DNA from: Thiobacillus sp.
GTDB taxonomy: Bacteria; Pseudomonadota; Gammaproteobacteria; Burkholderiales; Thiobacillaceae
Reading direction: 5' to 3'
Assembly (NCBI GenBank): GCA_024709425.1
Contig: JANJWS010000067.1
Coordinates: forward strand, 60,253-124,252
Length of the DNA: 64,000 nt
Shown: piece after piece, positions 10,500-20,424 of the stretch
Layout of the letters: every line of letters starts with the position of its first letter
How positions within the stretch are numbered: position 1 is the first letter of the stretch
The notes under the pieces: generated by a model
Database searches by the model: none
The model's input: only the letters and a program-made list of their open reading frames with translations
Told to the model about the DNA's origin: nothing
Position numbers and translations under genes: made by a program

Positions 10500-11831
10500 A
10501 TGAGCACCCGTGAAGGCAGCCTGGAAGCTCCAACCCGCCACCCGCTCGACTGGAAGAACCCGGATTTCTACAACGAGGACAAGCTCAACCACGAGCTCGA
10601 GCGCATCTTCGACATCTGCCACGGCTGCCGCCGCTGCGTCTCGCTGTGCACGGCGTTCCCGACCCTATTCGATCTGGTTGACGAGTCGTCGACGATGGAA
10701 GTCGACGGCGTCGCCAAGTCCGATTACTGGAAGGTGGTCGACGAGTGCTATCTGTGCGACCTCTGCTACATGACCAAGTGTCCGTATGTGCCGCCGCATG
10801 CGTGGAACCTCGACTTCCCGCACACCATGCTGCGTGCCAAGGCGATCAAGTTCAAGAAGGGCGGCACGACTTTCCGCGACAAGCTGCTCTCCAGCACCGA
10901 CGCGATGGGCAAGCTTGCCTCCATTCCGGTGGTGGTGCAGGTGGTCAACGCCAGCCTGAAGAGCAAGCCGATCAGAAAAATGGTCGACAGCGTGCTGCAC
11001 ATCCATCCCGAGCGTAGGCTGCCCGAATACGACAGCGCGAAATTCCGCGCTACCGCAAAGCCGCGCAACGACTTCGCCGTGAAGGACGGCGCGAAGACGC
11101 CCGGCAAGGTGGCGATCTACTCGACCTGCTACGTCAACTATAATGAACCCGGCATCGGCCACGACCTCGTCAAGCTTCTCACCCACAACGAGATTCCGCA
11201 CGTGCTGGTCGAGAAGGAAGCCTGCTGTGGCATGCCGAAGCTGGAACTGGGCGATCTCGACGCGGTGGCGAAGTTGAAGGAAACCAATATCCCCCATCTG
11301 GCGAAGCTCGCGCGTGAAGGCTATGCGATCCTCACCCCGGTGCCGTCGTGCACGCTGATGTACAAGCAGGAGCTGCCACTGATGTTCCCGGAGGACGCCG
11401 ATGTGCAGGCAGTCAGGGAGGCGATGTGGGATCCGTTCGAATACCTGATGGCGCGTAACGTCGATGGCCTCCTGAAAACGGATTTCAAGGCGCCGCTCGG
11501 CAAGGTCGCCTACCACGTGCCCTGCCACCAGCGCGTGCAGAACATCGGCAACAAGACACGCGACGCGCTGCAACTGGCCGGCGCGGAGGTGACGCTGGTC
11601 GAGCGCTGCTCGGGCCACGACGGCACCTGGGGCGTGAAGAGCGAGTTCTTCGAAAAATCGATGAAGATCGGCAAGCCGGTGTTCCGCCAGATGGCCGAGC
11701 CCGCGCCCGATTACGTGAGTTCCGACTGTGCGATCGCCGCCCGCCACATCCTGCAGGGCATGGGCGAAGCCGCCACCGCGCAGAAGCAGCATCCCATCAC
11801 GCTGCTGCGTATTGCCTATGGTCTTGAGTGA
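10500..11831 (+). CDS. Heterodisulfide-reductase/GlpC-like iron-sulfur protein
   Basis: 443 residues. The N-terminal part has two cysteine clusters, CHGCRRCVSLC (about residue 40) and CYLCDLCYMTKCP (about 83), for 4Fe-4S centres. Two CCG-type domains follow: EKEACCGMPKLELGD and, near the end, a variant ERCSGHDGTWG with a serine in place of the second cysteine. Such proteins pass electrons or handle thiols and disulfides (HdrB/D, GlpC, LutA families). The exact reaction is unknown. It lies between rubrerythrin and DUF3501 and is probably the redox partner of the former. There are no membrane helices. Confidence 0.82.
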   Translation: MSTREGSLEAPTRHPLDWKNPDFYNEDKLNHELERIFDICHGCRRCVSLCTAFPTLFDLVDESSTMEVDGVAKSDYWKVVDECYLCDLCYMTKCPYVPPHAWNLDFPHTMLRAKAIKFKKGGTTFRDKLLSSTDAMGKLASIPVVVQVVNASLKSKPIRKMVDSVLHIHPERRLPEYDSAKFRATAKPRNDFAVKDGAKTPGKVAIYSTCYVNYNEPGIGHDLVKLLTHNEIPHVLVEKEACCGMPKLELGDLDAVAKLKETNIPHLAKLAREGYAILTPVPSCTLMYKQELPLMFPEDADVQAVREAMWDPFEYLMARNVDGLLKTDFKAPLGKVAYHVPCHQRVQNIGNKTRDALQLAGAEVTLVERCSGHDGTWGVKSEFFEKSMKIGKPVFRQMAEPAPDYVSSDCAIAARHILQGMGEAATAQKQHPITLLRIAYGLE

Positions 11832-11854
11832 ATTTTGAGCAAGGAGAATCGAAC

Positions 11855-12439
11855 ATGCCGCAGATTACCCGTGACAGCCTGCTGACCCTGGAGGGCTACG
11901 CCAGGGTGCGCCCGCAGATGCGCGTCGAGATCATGGCGCACAAGAAGAACCGCATGGTCGAACTGGGCGGACACGTCACGCTGATCTTCGAGGACGAGAA
12001 GACCATGCGCTACCAGATCCAGGAGATGCTGCGCGCCGAGCGTACCTTCGAGGAATCCGGCATCCAGGACGAACTCGACGCCTACAACCCGCTGGTGCCG
12101 GATGGCACCAACTGGAAGGCGACGATGATGATCCAGTACTCTGACCCGGAAGAACGCAAGCGTGCCCTGGCGAACCTGAAAGGCATCGAAGCGCGCGTGT
12201 GGGTGCAGGTGGCCGATCAGCCACGTGTGTATGCCATCGCCGACGAGGATCTCGAGCGCGAGACCGAAGAGAAGACCTCGTCCGTCCACTTCCTGCGCTT
12301 CGAGCTCGATCCCACCTCGATTGCCGCAGCCAAGGCCGGCAGTGCGATCCGCATGGGTATCGACTTGCCTGCGTACCCCGTCGAGGCGATGACGTTGCCG
12401 GAAAATCTGCGCGCTGCACTGGTTCCCGATTTGGCGTAA
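11855..12439 (+). CDS. DUF3501 family protein
   Basis: 194 residues, start at MPQITRDSLL preceded by aaggag. The mid-region has the family pattern VGPxxTFxFE-like (HVTLIFEDEKTMRYQIQEML) followed by ERTFEESGIQDELDAYN. It is soluble, without cysteine motifs. The function is undescribed. In many betaproteobacteria it is the last gene of the rubrerythrin/Fe-S/DUF3501 trio, exactly as here, so a shared role in oxidant or redox stress is likely but unproven. Confidence 0.82.
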   Translation: MPQITRDSLLTLEGYARVRPQMRVEIMAHKKNRMVELGGHVTLIFEDEKTMRYQIQEMLRAERTFEESGIQDELDAYNPLVPDGTNWKATMMIQYSDPEERKRALANLKGIEARVWVQVADQPRVYAIADEDLERETEEKTSSVHFLRFELDPTSIAAAKAGSAIRMGIDLPAYPVEAMTLPENLRAALVPDLA

Positions 12440-12503
12440 AGTGAGCTCAGGCGGCTCACAACCAGAATAGCGACGTGCCGCGCCCTTTGCGGAGGCGGTT
12501 GCG

Positions 12504-12629
12504 ATGGTTGATCGATGGCTGATTCATCAGGCGCATCGGCGGGTGGAGGCCTCCGGCCTGCCGCTCGCTATCGACTTCTGGGACGGCCGGCAAGGGTGTA
12601 AGCGGCGTGCAGCCGAACTATCCATTTAA
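12504..12629 (+). pseudogene. Fragment of a cyclopropane-fatty-acid-synthase-like gene
   Basis: A 41-codon frame starts with ATG at 12504. Its first 31 residues (LIHQAHRRVEASGLPLAIDF, then WDGRQ) resemble the N-terminal region of cfa-type SAM methyltransferases. The similarity ends abruptly at DGRQ and the frame stops 12 codons later; no methyltransferase domain follows. I read it as the stump of a deleted gene at a junction next to a REP element. The identification rests on a short motif. Confidence 0.35.
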
Positions 12630-12654
12630 CGTGAAACAACGCGAAGTGATTCCG

Positions 12655-12693
12655 TGTCCCCCTCTCCCTCTGGGAGAGGGCAGGGGTGAGGGA
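12655..12693. repeat. REP-like palindromic element
   Basis: A CCCCCTCTCCCTC...GGGAGAGGGCAGGGGTGAGGGA pattern forms a short hairpin (ctctccc/gggagag). This is the common extragenic palindrome type seen in many proteobacteria. It lies in the 349-base gap between DUF3501 and DUF2784, next to the truncated cfa-like fragment. Confidence 0.7.
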
Positions 12694-12788
12694 GACGGGC
12701 GTGGCGGGTTTCATGCTCAGGGGTGGCAACGAGCCATGCCCGTTAGCCACGACTACATCTATTCGGGCGGGGCGGGCCGAAACATGTG

Positions 12789-13175
12789 ATGACGCTGCTG
12801 GCGGATATCCTGGTCCTGCTGCACCTGGGGTTCGTGGCGTTCGTCGTCGCAGGCGGATTCTTCGTTGCGCAGCGCCCGTGGCTCGCGGCGTCGCATCTGC
12901 CGGCGGCGCTATGGGGTGCGGCGATCGAATTCACCGGCGGCATCTGCCCGCTGACCCCGCTGGAAAACCATCTGCGCCGGCTTGGCGGCGGCACGGGTTA
13001 CACCGGCGATTTCGTCGAGCGTTACCTGCTGCCCATGCTCTATCCCGCGCACCTCACCGTCCCGCTGCAGCAGGCGCTGGGCGGTGTCGTCGTGCTGGTC
13101 AACCTGGTGGCGTATGCCCTGGCCTGGCGGGCGTGGCGGCGCCGTATCCGCGCAGCAGGCCGGCGCCGTCATTGA
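12789..13175 (+). CDS. DUF2784 membrane protein
   Basis: 128 residues with three to four hydrophobic helices (about 5-28, 35-50, 85-115). The motif [15 protein letters not shown] is diagnostic of DUF2784. The function is unknown. The ATG at 12789 follows a GTG at 12786 that is also possible. The 3' end overlaps the convergent cation-efflux gene by seven bases. Confidence 0.85.
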   Translation: MTLLADILVLLHLGFVAFVVAGGFFVAQRPWLAASHLPAALWGAAIEFTGGICPLTPLENHLRRLGGGTGYTGDFVERYLLPMLYPAHLTVPLQQALGGVVVLVNLVAYALAWRAWRRRIRAAGRRRH

Positions 13176-14077
13176 TCCGGCCGGTCAAGATCCTGATCGG
13201 CATGGGAAAGGGGGTCTTCCAGCGGCTCCAGGTGGGTGGTCAGGTGGACGTGCGGCAACGCGCTGCGGAGGTCGGCCTCGATGCGTTCAGACCAGTCGTG
13301 GCCCTCCTGCACGCTCCACGCACCCGGCACCAGCACGTGCACCGAGGCAAACGCGCGCGTGCCCGCCTGGCGCGTGCGCAGCGCGTGAAAATCCAGCCCC
13401 TGGGCGCGATAACCGGCCAGGACGCGTTCGATGGTTTCGATTTCCTCGACGGGCAGCGAAACGTCCATCAGGCCCTCGGCGGAGCGTTGCAGGAGCTTCC
13501 AGCCCGTCCACACGATGTTCGCGGCCACGGCGAGCGCGATGACGGGGTCCAGCCACAACCAGCCGGTCGCCCACACCAGCGCGACACCGACGATGACGCC
13601 CGCCGAGGTCCACACGTCGGTGAGCAGGTGTTGCGCGTCGGCCTCGAGCGTGATCGACCGGTACCTGCGCCCGACCTGCAGCAGGATGCGGCCGGTGACG
13701 AGGTTGATGACGGACGCGGCCACCGACACGGCAAGACCGATGCCGACGGCCTCCAGAGGTTGTGGGTGAATGAGTCGGTCAACCGCGGCGTAGCCGATCA
13801 GGAGCGCCGCGACGATGATGAGGAAGCCCTCGAACGCGCTGGAAAAATACTCCGCCTTGCCGTGTCCGTGCGCGTGGTCGCGGTCGGCCGGTTGGGCGGC
13901 AAGCGAGAGCATCGCCAGCGCCATCATCGCCCCGGCCAGGTTGACGAAGGATTCAAGCGCGTCGGACAGCAGGCCGACCGACCCGGTCAGCCACCAGGCC
14001 CAGCCCTTGAGCAGGATGGTGGCGGTGGCGGCACCGATGGACAGCCAAGCATAGCGTTTGAGTGTGGCGGGAAGCAT
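13169..14077 (-). CDS. Cation diffusion facilitator (FieF/YiiP-like metal efflux)
   Basis: 302 residues of the CDF family, which exchanges Zn2+, Fe2+ or other divalent metals for protons across the inner membrane. Six membrane helices occupy roughly residues 10-215. Metal-site motifs [11 protein letters not shown] (helix 2) and HLLTDVWTS (helix 5) are present, and a His-rich loop [14 protein letters not shown] follows helix 2. A cytoplasmic C-terminal domain with [10 protein letters not shown] ends the protein. The start at MLPATLKRY is preferred; a longer form from 14149 lacks support. It is alone on this strand. Confidence 0.88.
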   Translation of the reverse strand: MLPATLKRYAWLSIGAATATILLKGWAWWLTGSVGLLSDALESFVNLAGAMMALAMLSLAAQPADRDHAHGHGKAEYFSSAFEGFLIIVAALLIGYAAVDRLIHPQPLEAVGIGLAVSVAASVINLVTGRILLQVGRRYRSITLEADAQHLLTDVWTSAGVIVGVALVWATGWLWLDPVIALAVAANIVWTGWKLLQRSAEGLMDVSLPVEEIETIERVLAGYRAQGLDFHALRTRQAGTRAFASVHVLVPGAWSVQEGHDWSERIEADLRSALPHVHLTTHLEPLEDPLSHADQDLDRPDQ

Positions 14078-14169
14078 GGGGCGATTGTAGCGTGGCCGCG
14101 TGGCGTTTAAGGCAGCCGTCGCTGGGCGAAATATACTTACAGCTCGCAATCGGGAATGAGGCGAGACGC

Positions 14170-14784
14170 ATGGAAATGCTGCTGTACTGGGCCGGACTGT
14201 CAGCCGTCGCGGTGAACGCGCTGACCGGCGTCCTCGATGCCGGGCGCAAGCAGATGGATCTGATCGGCGTGGTGATGGTGGGCGGCGCGACCGCGCTCGG
14301 CGGCGGCACCGTGCGCGACGTGCTGCTCGGGCGCCCGGTGTTCTGGATCGCCGACCAGCTTTACCTCTTCGTCGCGCTCGCGGCGACGCTGGTGGTCTTC
14401 TTCGCGGTGCGCAACCACCGTCTGCCGCCGCGGCTCTTCCTGATCCCGGACGCCTTCGGTCTCGCGCTCTTTTCCATCGTCGGCACCCAGATCGCGCTGG
14501 AATGGCAGGCGCCGTGGCTCGTCGCCAGCCTGCTCGGCATGATCACCGGCGTCGTCGGCGGGGTGCTGCGCGACGTACTGTGCAACGAGGTGCCACTGAT
14601 CTTCGTGCGCGGCGAACTCTATGCTTCGGCGGCCTGGGGCGGTGCGCTGCTGCTGGTGGGCCTGCAGGAATGGGGTGTGTCGCCGGTGGTCGCGATGTGG
14701 GCGGGCATGGCGACCGTTCTCGGCATCCGACTGGCGGCGATGGCCTTCCGCATCACGTTGCCGACCTATAGTGAACGAAGGTAG
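14170..14784 (+). CDS. TRIC-type cation channel / UPF0126 membrane protein
   Basis: 204 residues made of two similar halves, each with a glycine-rich arginine motif ([19 protein letters not shown] and [17 protein letters not shown]). This is the hallmark of the UPF0126/YadS family, homologous to trimeric intracellular cation channels. Seven helices are expected. The start at 14170 or 14176 cannot be separated; both give the same core. Its physiological role in bacteria is unclear. Pirin follows 63 bases downstream. Confidence 0.85.
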   Translation: MEMLLYWAGLSAVAVNALTGVLDAGRKQMDLIGVVMVGGATALGGGTVRDVLLGRPVFWIADQLYLFVALAATLVVFFAVRNHRLPPRLFLIPDAFGLALFSIVGTQIALEWQAPWLVASLLGMITGVVGGVLRDVLCNEVPLIFVRGELYASAAWGGALLLVGLQEWGVSPVVAMWAGMATVLGIRLAAMAFRITLPTYSERR

Positions 14785-14847
14785 GTCGGCAACGGTCATT
14801 GCTTCGGGGCGTTTCGAAACGCCTCCATTCGCCGAAAGGAGCCTGCC

Positions 14848-15705
14848 ATGACCCAGCGCACCATCCGCCAGCGCGTACCCGCCGTCGAAATCACCGAGGG
14901 CGCGGGCGTCACCGTGCATCGCAGTATCGGCACGCCGGCGTTGAAGAACCTCGATCCCTTCCTGATGCTCGACCATTTCGGCAGCGACAACCCGGACGAA
15001 TACATCGCCGGTTTTCCCGAGCACCCGCACCGCGGTTTCATCACCTTCACCTACATGCTCGACGGCCACATGGAGCACCGCGACAGTATGGGCAACCGTG
15101 GCGACCTGCAGGCCGGTGGCGCGCAGTGGATGAAGGCGGCGAGCGGCGTGATCCATTCCGAGATGCCGAAGCAGACCGCGGGCCTGATGCGGGGCTTCCA
15201 GCTGTGGATCAACCTGCCGGCGCGCGAGAAGATGGCGGATCCCGCCTACCAGGAATTCTCCGCCGGCGCGATTGCAGAAGTGGTCCTGGAGCAGGCGAGG
15301 GTGCGCGTGCTGGCGGGCGCGTTCGAAGGCGTGCGTGGCGTGATCGACGACCCGGCGACCGACGTCCTGTACCTCGACGTCGCGCTCGCGGCCAGCGGGC
15401 AGTTTGGCTTGCCGCTCGACGATGGACGCAATGCCTTCGTCTACGTCTTCGAGGGCGATGCACGGCTGGCGGGCGAGGCGCTGCCCCGGCACACGCTGGC
15501 GGTGCTGGGCAAGGGCGAGCGCTTCGAAATCGAGGCCGGCGCCGATGGCACGAGCTTCATCCTGGTTGCCGGCCGGCCGATCGGCGAACCGGTCGTGCAG
15601 TACGGCCCCTTCGTCATGAATACGCGCGAGGAAATCGAGCAGGCCTTCGCCGACTATCGTGACGGCAAGCTGGTGCGGAAGCGGGCGGCGATGAGCGGCC
15701 ACTGA
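14848..15705 (+). CDS. Pirin family protein
   Basis: 285 residues of the bicupin pirin family, preceded by aaagga. The metal-binding motif [18 protein letters not shown] near residue 55, with further His/Glu positions (MEHRDS, VIHSEMP), builds the N-terminal cupin iron site. Some pirins have quercetinase activity and others regulate enzymes by binding. No neighbour indicates which applies here. Confidence 0.92.
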   Translation: MTQRTIRQRVPAVEITEGAGVTVHRSIGTPALKNLDPFLMLDHFGSDNPDEYIAGFPEHPHRGFITFTYMLDGHMEHRDSMGNRGDLQAGGAQWMKAASGVIHSEMPKQTAGLMRGFQLWINLPAREKMADPAYQEFSAGAIAEVVLEQARVRVLAGAFEGVRGVIDDPATDVLYLDVALAASGQFGLPLDDGRNAFVYVFEGDARLAGEALPRHTLAVLGKGERFEIEAGADGTSFILVAGRPIGEPVVQYGPFVMNTREEIEQAFADYRDGKLVRKRAAMSGH

Positions 15706-15773
15706 AGGAACGGGGCGCACGCCGCCCCATGTTCCTGCAGACAGCGTGCGCCCGAATCAATACAATGCCGGCC

Positions 15774-16271
15774 ATGAAAAAGCTCGTTTTGCTGCTGCTC
15801 TGCGGTCCCCTTGTCGCGCACGCCGAATGGGGCCAGTTCGACATCGAATTCGAACAGGACAAACCCTGGGTCGAGGTCGCCGCGCAACTGCCGCCCTATC
15901 CCAAGGCCGAGAACCTGATTCCCTTCACCGTCTCGTCCGCAACCGCCAACCGCCACTTCATCGATGCCGCGTCGATCAGCGTCGGCGGCGACAAGGTGGT
16001 GCGCTATACCGTGGTGGTCGAGGCCGCGGGGGGGGCGAAGAACGTCATGTTCGAGGGGCTGCGCTGCGCCACGGGCGAGCGCCGCCTGTACGCCTACGGC
16101 CAGTCCGACGGCAGTTGGTCCAAGGCGCGCAATGCGGGCTGGGAGGGCATCAAGCTGCGCTCACTGCTGTCGTATCACAAGCCTCTTTTCGAGGAGCATT
16201 TCTGCCCCGGCTGGATCTCCGTGCGCGATGCCAGGGAAGCGGTGCGCAACCTGAAGCAGGCCGCCGAATGA
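15774..16271 (+). CDS. CNP1-like periplasmic protein
   Basis: 165 residues starting [17 protein letters not shown], a signal peptide that predicts export. The mature part ([48 protein letters not shown]) fits the CNP1-like family seen in neisserial and other betaproteobacterial genomes. Its function is unknown. Two cysteines may form a disulfide. Its stop overlaps the proB ATG (ATGA), the usual arrangement for this family. Confidence 0.82.
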   Translation: MKKLVLLLLCGPLVAHAEWGQFDIEFEQDKPWVEVAAQLPPYPKAENLIPFTVSSATANRHFIDAASISVGGDKVVRYTVVVEAAGGAKNVMFEGLRCATGERRLYAYGQSDGSWSKARNAGWEGIKLRSLLSYHKPLFEEHFCPGWISVRDAREAVRNLKQAAE

Positions 16272-17392
16272 GTCCGTCCGTCCTGCAACACGCCCGCCGT
16301 ATCGTCGTCAAGGTCGGCTCCAGTCTCGTCACCGCAGAGGGGCGGGGGCTCGATCACGCCGCGCTGTCGCGCTGGGCCGAGCAGATCGCCGCGCTCACCG
16401 GACAGGGCAAGGATGTGGTGCTGGTGTCGTCGGGGGCGATCGCCGAGGGCATCGCGCGGCTGGGTTGGAAAAAGCGGCCGAAGGCGGTCAACGAACTGCA
16501 GGCCGCCGCTGCGGTCGGCCAGATGGGGCTGGTGCAGGCCTACGAGTCGATCTTCCGTACCCACGGCCTGCACGCTGCGCAGGTCCTGCTTACCCACGAG
16601 GATCTCGCCGACCGCACGCGCTACCTCAACGCTCGCACCACCCTGCGCACGCTGCTCGAACTGAAGGTCGTGCCGATCATCAACGAGAACGACACCGTCG
16701 CCACCGACGAAATCCGCCTCGGCGACAACGACACCCTGGGTGCGCTGGTGACCAATCTCATCGAGGCCGATTGTCTCGTCATCCTCACCGACCAGCCAGG
16801 CCTTTACACCGCCGATCCCAGGAAGAACCCGGATGCCACGCTGGTGATGGATGCCCACGCCGGCGACCCCGAGCTCGAGCGCATGGCCGGCGGTGCTGGC
16901 AGCAGCGTCGGCACCGGCGGCATGCTTACGAAGATCCTGGCAGCCAAGCGCGCCGCGCGTAGCGGCGCCCACACCATCATCTGCAGCGGACGCGAGGAAC
17001 GCGTGCTGCTGCGCATGGCGGCGGGCGAGGCGATCGGCAGCCAGCTGGTGGCGCGCCAGGCACCGCTCGCTGCGCGCCGGCAGTGGCTGGCCGACCACCT
17101 GCAGTTGCGCGGCGCGCTGGTGCTGGACGCCGGCGCGGTGCGGGCGCTCATCGAGGACGGCAAGAGCCTGCTGCCGGTGGGTGTCAAAGGCGTCACCGGC
17201 GATTTCACGCGCGGCGAGGTGGTCGCCGTGGTCGACGCTGAAGGTCGTGAAATCGCGCGCGGCCTGGCCAACTATAGCGCCGCCGAGGCGCGTCGCATCG
17301 CCGGCAAGGCATCGTCCGCCATCGAGTCCGAACTGGGCTACATGGATGAACCGGAACTGATCCATCGCGACAATCTGGTCGTGCTGGGATGA
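16268..17392 (+). CDS. proB: Glutamate 5-kinase
   Basis: First step of proline synthesis: ATP-dependent phosphorylation of glutamate. 374 residues with an amino-acid kinase domain ([40 protein letters not shown] for substrate binding; [12 protein letters not shown] for ATP) and a C-terminal PUA domain (about 285-365, [13 protein letters not shown]). The start overlaps the CNP1 stop and the stop overlaps the next gene by four bases, so a four-gene coupled unit is likely. Confidence 0.95.
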   Translation: MSPSVLQHARRIVVKVGSSLVTAEGRGLDHAALSRWAEQIAALTGQGKDVVLVSSGAIAEGIARLGWKKRPKAVNELQAAAAVGQMGLVQAYESIFRTHGLHAAQVLLTHEDLADRTRYLNARTTLRTLLELKVVPIINENDTVATDEIRLGDNDTLGALVTNLIEADCLVILTDQPGLYTADPRKNPDATLVMDAHAGDPELERMAGGAGSSVGTGGMLTKILAAKRAARSGAHTIICSGREERVLLRMAAGEAIGSQLVARQAPLAARRQWLADHLQLRGALVLDAGAVRALIEDGKSLLPVGVKGVTGDFTRGEVVAVVDAEGREIARGLANYSAAEARRIAGKASSAIESELGYMDEPELIHRDNLVVLG

Positions 17393-17985
17393 ATCTCGTC
17401 ATCGATCTGATGCGTCACGGCGAGCCCGTGGGCGGGCGCCGCTATCGCGGCCAGATCGACGATCCCCTGTCGGAGAAAGGCTGGGCGCAGATGCGCACGG
17501 CAGTGGGCGATGCGGCGCCGTGGACGCGCATCGTGTCCTCGCCGCTGGCGCGCTGCCGCGCCTTTGCCGAAACCCTCGCCGCGGAGCGCGGCGTGCCGCT
17601 CGCGCTCGAGGCGCGGCTCATGGAGGGTGGTTTCGGCGAGTGGGAGGGTCGCAGCGCGGCCGAAATCGAGGCGGCCAGCCCCGGTGCGCTGGCACGCTTC
17701 AAGGCCGATCCAGTCGGCGCGCGGCCAGCGGGCGCCGAGCCGCTGGAGCATTTCCACGCGCGCGTGGCCGCCGCGCTCGACGAGCTGATCGCCCGTCACC
17801 CGGACGAACATCTGCTCCTGGTCGGCCACGCCGGGGTGATGCGCATGGCGCTGGCGTGGGCGCTGCAATTGCCTGTCATGCACGCCTACCGCATCGACGT
17901 CGCACCGGCCACGCTCACCCGTCTGCGCATCGACAACGGCCGTGCCAGCCTGATCTTCCACGGCAATCCGCGCATCGAGCGGTGA
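17389..17985 (+). CDS. Histidine phosphatase, CobC (alpha-ribazole phosphatase)-like
   Basis: 198 residues of the phosphoglycerate-mutase-like superfamily: catalytic LMRHGEP at residue 8, [14 protein letters not shown] with the second Arg, and VGHAGVMR with the second His. Size and sequence fit CobC, which removes phosphate in cobalamin lower-ligand assembly. The following gene encodes a BtuF-like binding protein, which supports a cobalamin link, but no other cob genes are present. Both ends overlap neighbours. Confidence 0.78.
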   Translation: MNLVIDLMRHGEPVGGRRYRGQIDDPLSEKGWAQMRTAVGDAAPWTRIVSSPLARCRAFAETLAAERGVPLALEARLMEGGFGEWEGRSAAEIEAASPGALARFKADPVGARPAGAEPLEHFHARVAAALDELIARHPDEHLLLVGHAGVMRMALAWALQLPVMHAYRIDVAPATLTRLRIDNGRASLIFHGNPRIER

Positions 17986-18839
17986 TTCGCCGCATCCTTG
18001 CCTGTTGTCTTCTGCTTCTGGCGTGGCCGGCCCATGCCGCCAGCGTGCGCGTCGTCGACGATGCGGGGCGCACGCTCGAATTGTCGCGCCCGCCGCAGCG
18101 CATCGTTACCCTCGCGCCGCATCTCACCGAACTGTTGTTTGCCGTGGGCGCCGGGGCGCAGGTCGTCGGCGTCGACAGCGCCAGCGACCACCCGCGGGCG
18201 GCGCGCACGCTGCCGCGCGTGGGCGACGCCCATCGCCTCAATTTCGAGCGCATCCTCGCGTTGAAGCCGGATCTCGTCGTGGTGTGGCTCGACGGCCAGC
18301 GCGCCGCCGACCTGCATCGGCTGGGAAGCCTCGGCATGCCGGTGCTGCGTACGCGCGCGACGCGTCTCGACGACGTCGCACGCCTGTTGCAGGTGCTGGG
18401 CGAAGCGACCGGCCATGCGGCGGCCGGCGAGGACGCTGCGCGGGATTTCACGGCCGGACTCGCCGCGCTGAAGCGGGCGCGGCGCGTGCCGCTGCCGGTG
18501 TTCTACCAGGTATGGGATCGGCCGCTGATGACCGTCGGCGGCCGTCACTGGATCAGCGAGGCGCTGGCGCTGTGCGGGGCGAGAAACGTGTTTGCCGACC
18601 TCGGTGCGGCCGCACCGGTGGTGTCGCGTGAGGCGGTGTTGCAGCGTGCGCCGGCGTTGATCGTCGGCGGTAGCGACGGTCCGGGCCTGCGCCGCGACTG
18701 GATGAAGTTCACCAGCCTCCCGGCAACGCAGCGCAACGCCTTCGCGCGGGTGGACGCCGACCGCCTGCACCGACCAACGCTGCGCCTGCTGGAGGGCATT
18801 GCCGAACTGTGTGCCGTGGTGGACGTCTATGCGCGCTGA
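17982..18839 (+). CDS. BtuF-like cobalamin/siderophore-type substrate-binding protein
   Basis: 285 residues. GTG start overlaps the previous stop (GTGA). Signal peptide [17 protein letters not shown], then the bilobed helical-backbone binding-protein pattern: [41 protein letters not shown]. This is the BtuF/cluster A-II class used for vitamin B12 and iron chelates. No ABC permease or ATPase is next to it, so it must pair with a transporter elsewhere. Adjacent cobC-like gene favours B12. Its 3' end overlaps the convergent fur gene. Confidence 0.82.
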   Translation: MIRRILACCLLLLAWPAHAASVRVVDDAGRTLELSRPPQRIVTLAPHLTELLFAVGAGAQVVGVDSASDHPRAARTLPRVGDAHRLNFERILALKPDLVVVWLDGQRAADLHRLGSLGMPVLRTRATRLDDVARLLQVLGEATGHAAAGEDAARDFTAGLAALKRARRVPLPVFYQVWDRPLMTVGGRHWISEALALCGARNVFADLGAAAPVVSREAVLQRAPALIVGGSDGPGLRRDWMKFTSLPATQRNAFARVDADRLHRPTLRLLEGIAELCAVVDVYAR

Positions 18840-19276
18840 CGTCCTGCCCCAGCCTTGCGGTTGGGGCAGTCTTCCTTGATGCAGTCGGCGTAGATCTGCA
18901 GCGAGTGGTCGCGGATGGCGAAGCCGCGGTCGCGCGCGATGCGCTCCTGGCGTTTCTCGATCTCGGCGTCGATGAATTCCACGACCTTGCCGCACTGGAG
19001 GCAGACGAGGTGGTCGTGGTGGTCGCCCTGGTTGAGCTCGAACACCGCGCGATCGCTGTCGAAGTGATGCCGGATGAGGAGGCCCGCCTGTTCGAACTGG
19101 GTGAGCACGCGGTACACCGTCGCCAGCCCGATGTCCTGACCTTCGTCGGACAACAGGCGATACACATCTTCGGCCGTCAGGTGGCGCTTGCTGTTCTGCT
19201 CGAACAGGTCGAGGATCTTCAGGCGCGGCACGGTCGCCTTGAGACCGATGTTCTTGAGGTCGGACGGATTGCTCAC
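18827..19276 (-). CDS. fur: Ferric uptake regulator Fur
   Basis: 149 residues. The winged-helix DNA-binding domain includes [20 protein letters not shown] and [14 protein letters not shown]. The dimer/metal part holds [29 protein letters not shown] and two further C-terminal cysteines (ADCIKEDC) for structural zinc. Fur represses iron-uptake genes when loaded with Fe2+. It diverges from bamE, the standard betaproteobacterial arrangement. Confidence 0.95.
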   Translation of the reverse strand: MSNPSDLKNIGLKATVPRLKILDLFEQNSKRHLTAEDVYRLLSDEGQDIGLATVYRVLTQFEQAGLLIRHHFDSDRAVFELNQGDHHDHLVCLQCGKVVEFIDAEIEKRQERIARDRGFAIRDHSLQIYADCIKEDCPNRKAGAGRQRA

Positions 19277-19307
19277 GGCGGGCTCCGGAACGGGTTCGCG
19301 AATACGT

Positions 19308-19313
19308 TATGAT
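19308..19313 (+). promoter_or_regulatory. Possible -10 box for bamE in the fur-bamE gap
   Basis: TATGAT matches the -10 consensus at five of six positions and lies 44 bases before the bamE start. No good -35 is visible 16-18 bases upstream. The region is shared with the divergent fur gene. Confidence 0.3.
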
Positions 19314-19356
19314 ACGTGCTTTTGCAAGCTACCCGATTTTTCCGGTCTTTTCGCCT

Positions 19357-20424
19357 ATGCGCCGCTTTTTGTTGCCATCCGTCCTGCTCCTGGGCTTGCT
19401 TGCCGGTTGTTCCGGCCTCAACATCGGTCCGCATCGCATCGACGTGCAGCAGGGCAACGCGCTCGACCAGGAAAACGTCGCCCGCCTGAAGCCAGGCTTG
19501 ACCCGTTCGCAGGTGCGTTTCCTGCTCGGCACGCCGCTCGTGGTCGATCCCTTCCGCACCGATCGCTGGGATTACGTTTACGTCTTCCACAAGGCCGGCA
19601 AGCTTGCTGAACAGAAACGCATGTCGCTGTTCTTCGATGGCGATACGCTCGTTCGCATCGAGGGTGAGCTGCCCGAGGGGATGGCCCAGACGGCTGCACC
19701 GGATCTTGCGCCCACCCGAGCTGCGCAAGCGAGCTTGGCGGCGGAACCGGTTCCGCTGGCGCCCGCGGCATCGCCCGGCGCAGGGGTGCCCCTCGCGGCT
19801 GACACGGCACCGGGGACGGCTGTGCCGGTCACGGAAACGGCCGCAGTGGTCCGCCCCCACGAGCCGGCTGCAGCGACGCCTCCGGCGGGACAGACAGCAC
19901 CGAGCAGCATCGTGCCGCCACTTCCCAGTCCCAGGCACGCGTCGCCCTACGTCGATCCGCGGACTCCGGCGGAACCCGCCCTGCAGCCTGCGACCGACGT
20001 CACGCAACTTCGTCCTGACGTCATCCCGCCGTTCCCGGAGCCCCGCCCGGCCGCGACCAGCAGCGACGATCCCGTTCTGCGGACAGTCACGGCCTGGGCG
20101 GATGCGTGGGGCCAGCGCGACGAGGAAGCGTACCTCGCCGCCTACGATGTCCGCTTCGTGCCCGCTGGCGGTGACAGCCGCATTGACTGGGAAAAACGCC
20201 GCCGCCTGCTGCTCGGCCTTGCGAAGAACATTGAGGTGAGGATCGACTCGCCGTCCGTGGAACGTCATGACGATGGCAGCGCCACGGTGACATTCAACCA
20301 GTTCTATCGGTCCGATCGTTATCGAGACGCCGTGGTCAAGCAATTGCGCCTGGTTGAGCGGGATGGCCGCTGGCGCATCATCGAGGAAAAAGTGCTGTCG
20401 ATCCTGCGGGAGGCGCAGCAATGA
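19357..20424 (+). CDS. bamE: BamE lipoprotein with an extra C-terminal NTF2/Cds6-like domain
   Basis: 355 residues, two to three times the usual BamE length. The signal ends in the lipobox LLAGC. The BamE (SmpA/OmlA) domain follows, with [21 protein letters not shown] and DRWDYVYVF (about 35-110). A Pro/Ala-rich linker of about 120 residues leads to a second domain (about 235-350): [24 protein letters not shown]... [10 protein letters not shown]... WRIIEEKV. This resembles the NTF2-like Cds6 domain found on periplasmic cell-wall enzymes. BamE supports beta-barrel assembly; the role of the extra domain is unknown. The stop overlaps dapB. Confidence 0.85.
   Translation: MRRFLLPSVLLLGLLAGCSGLNIGPHRIDVQQGNALDQENVARLKPGLTRSQVRFLLGTPLVVDPFRTDRWDYVYVFHKAGKLAEQKRMSLFFDGDTLVRIEGELPEGMAQTAAPDLAPTRAAQASLAAEPVPLAPAASPGAGVPLAADTAPGTAVPVTETAAVVRPHEPAAATPPAGQTAPSSIVPPLPSPRHASPYVDPRTPAEPALQPATDVTQLRPDVIPPFPEPRPAATSSDDPVLRTVTAWADAWGQRDEEAYLAAYDVRFVPAGGDSRIDWEKRRRLLLGLAKNIEVRIDSPSVERHDDGSATVTFNQFYRSDRYRDAVVKQLRLVERDGRWRIIEEKVLSILREAQQ

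Noticed and set aside
12655-12693. Rho-independent terminator for DUF3501
   Set aside because: The hairpin has no T run and matches a common REP pattern about 220 bases after the stop.
12440-12788. Insertion sequence at the decayed patch
   Set aside because: No transposase frame, terminal inverted repeats or target duplication was seen.
17389-18839. Cobalamin riboswitch for the cobC/btuF-like genes
   Set aside because: The genes overlap one another and proB; there is no leader long enough and no B12-box-like sequence.
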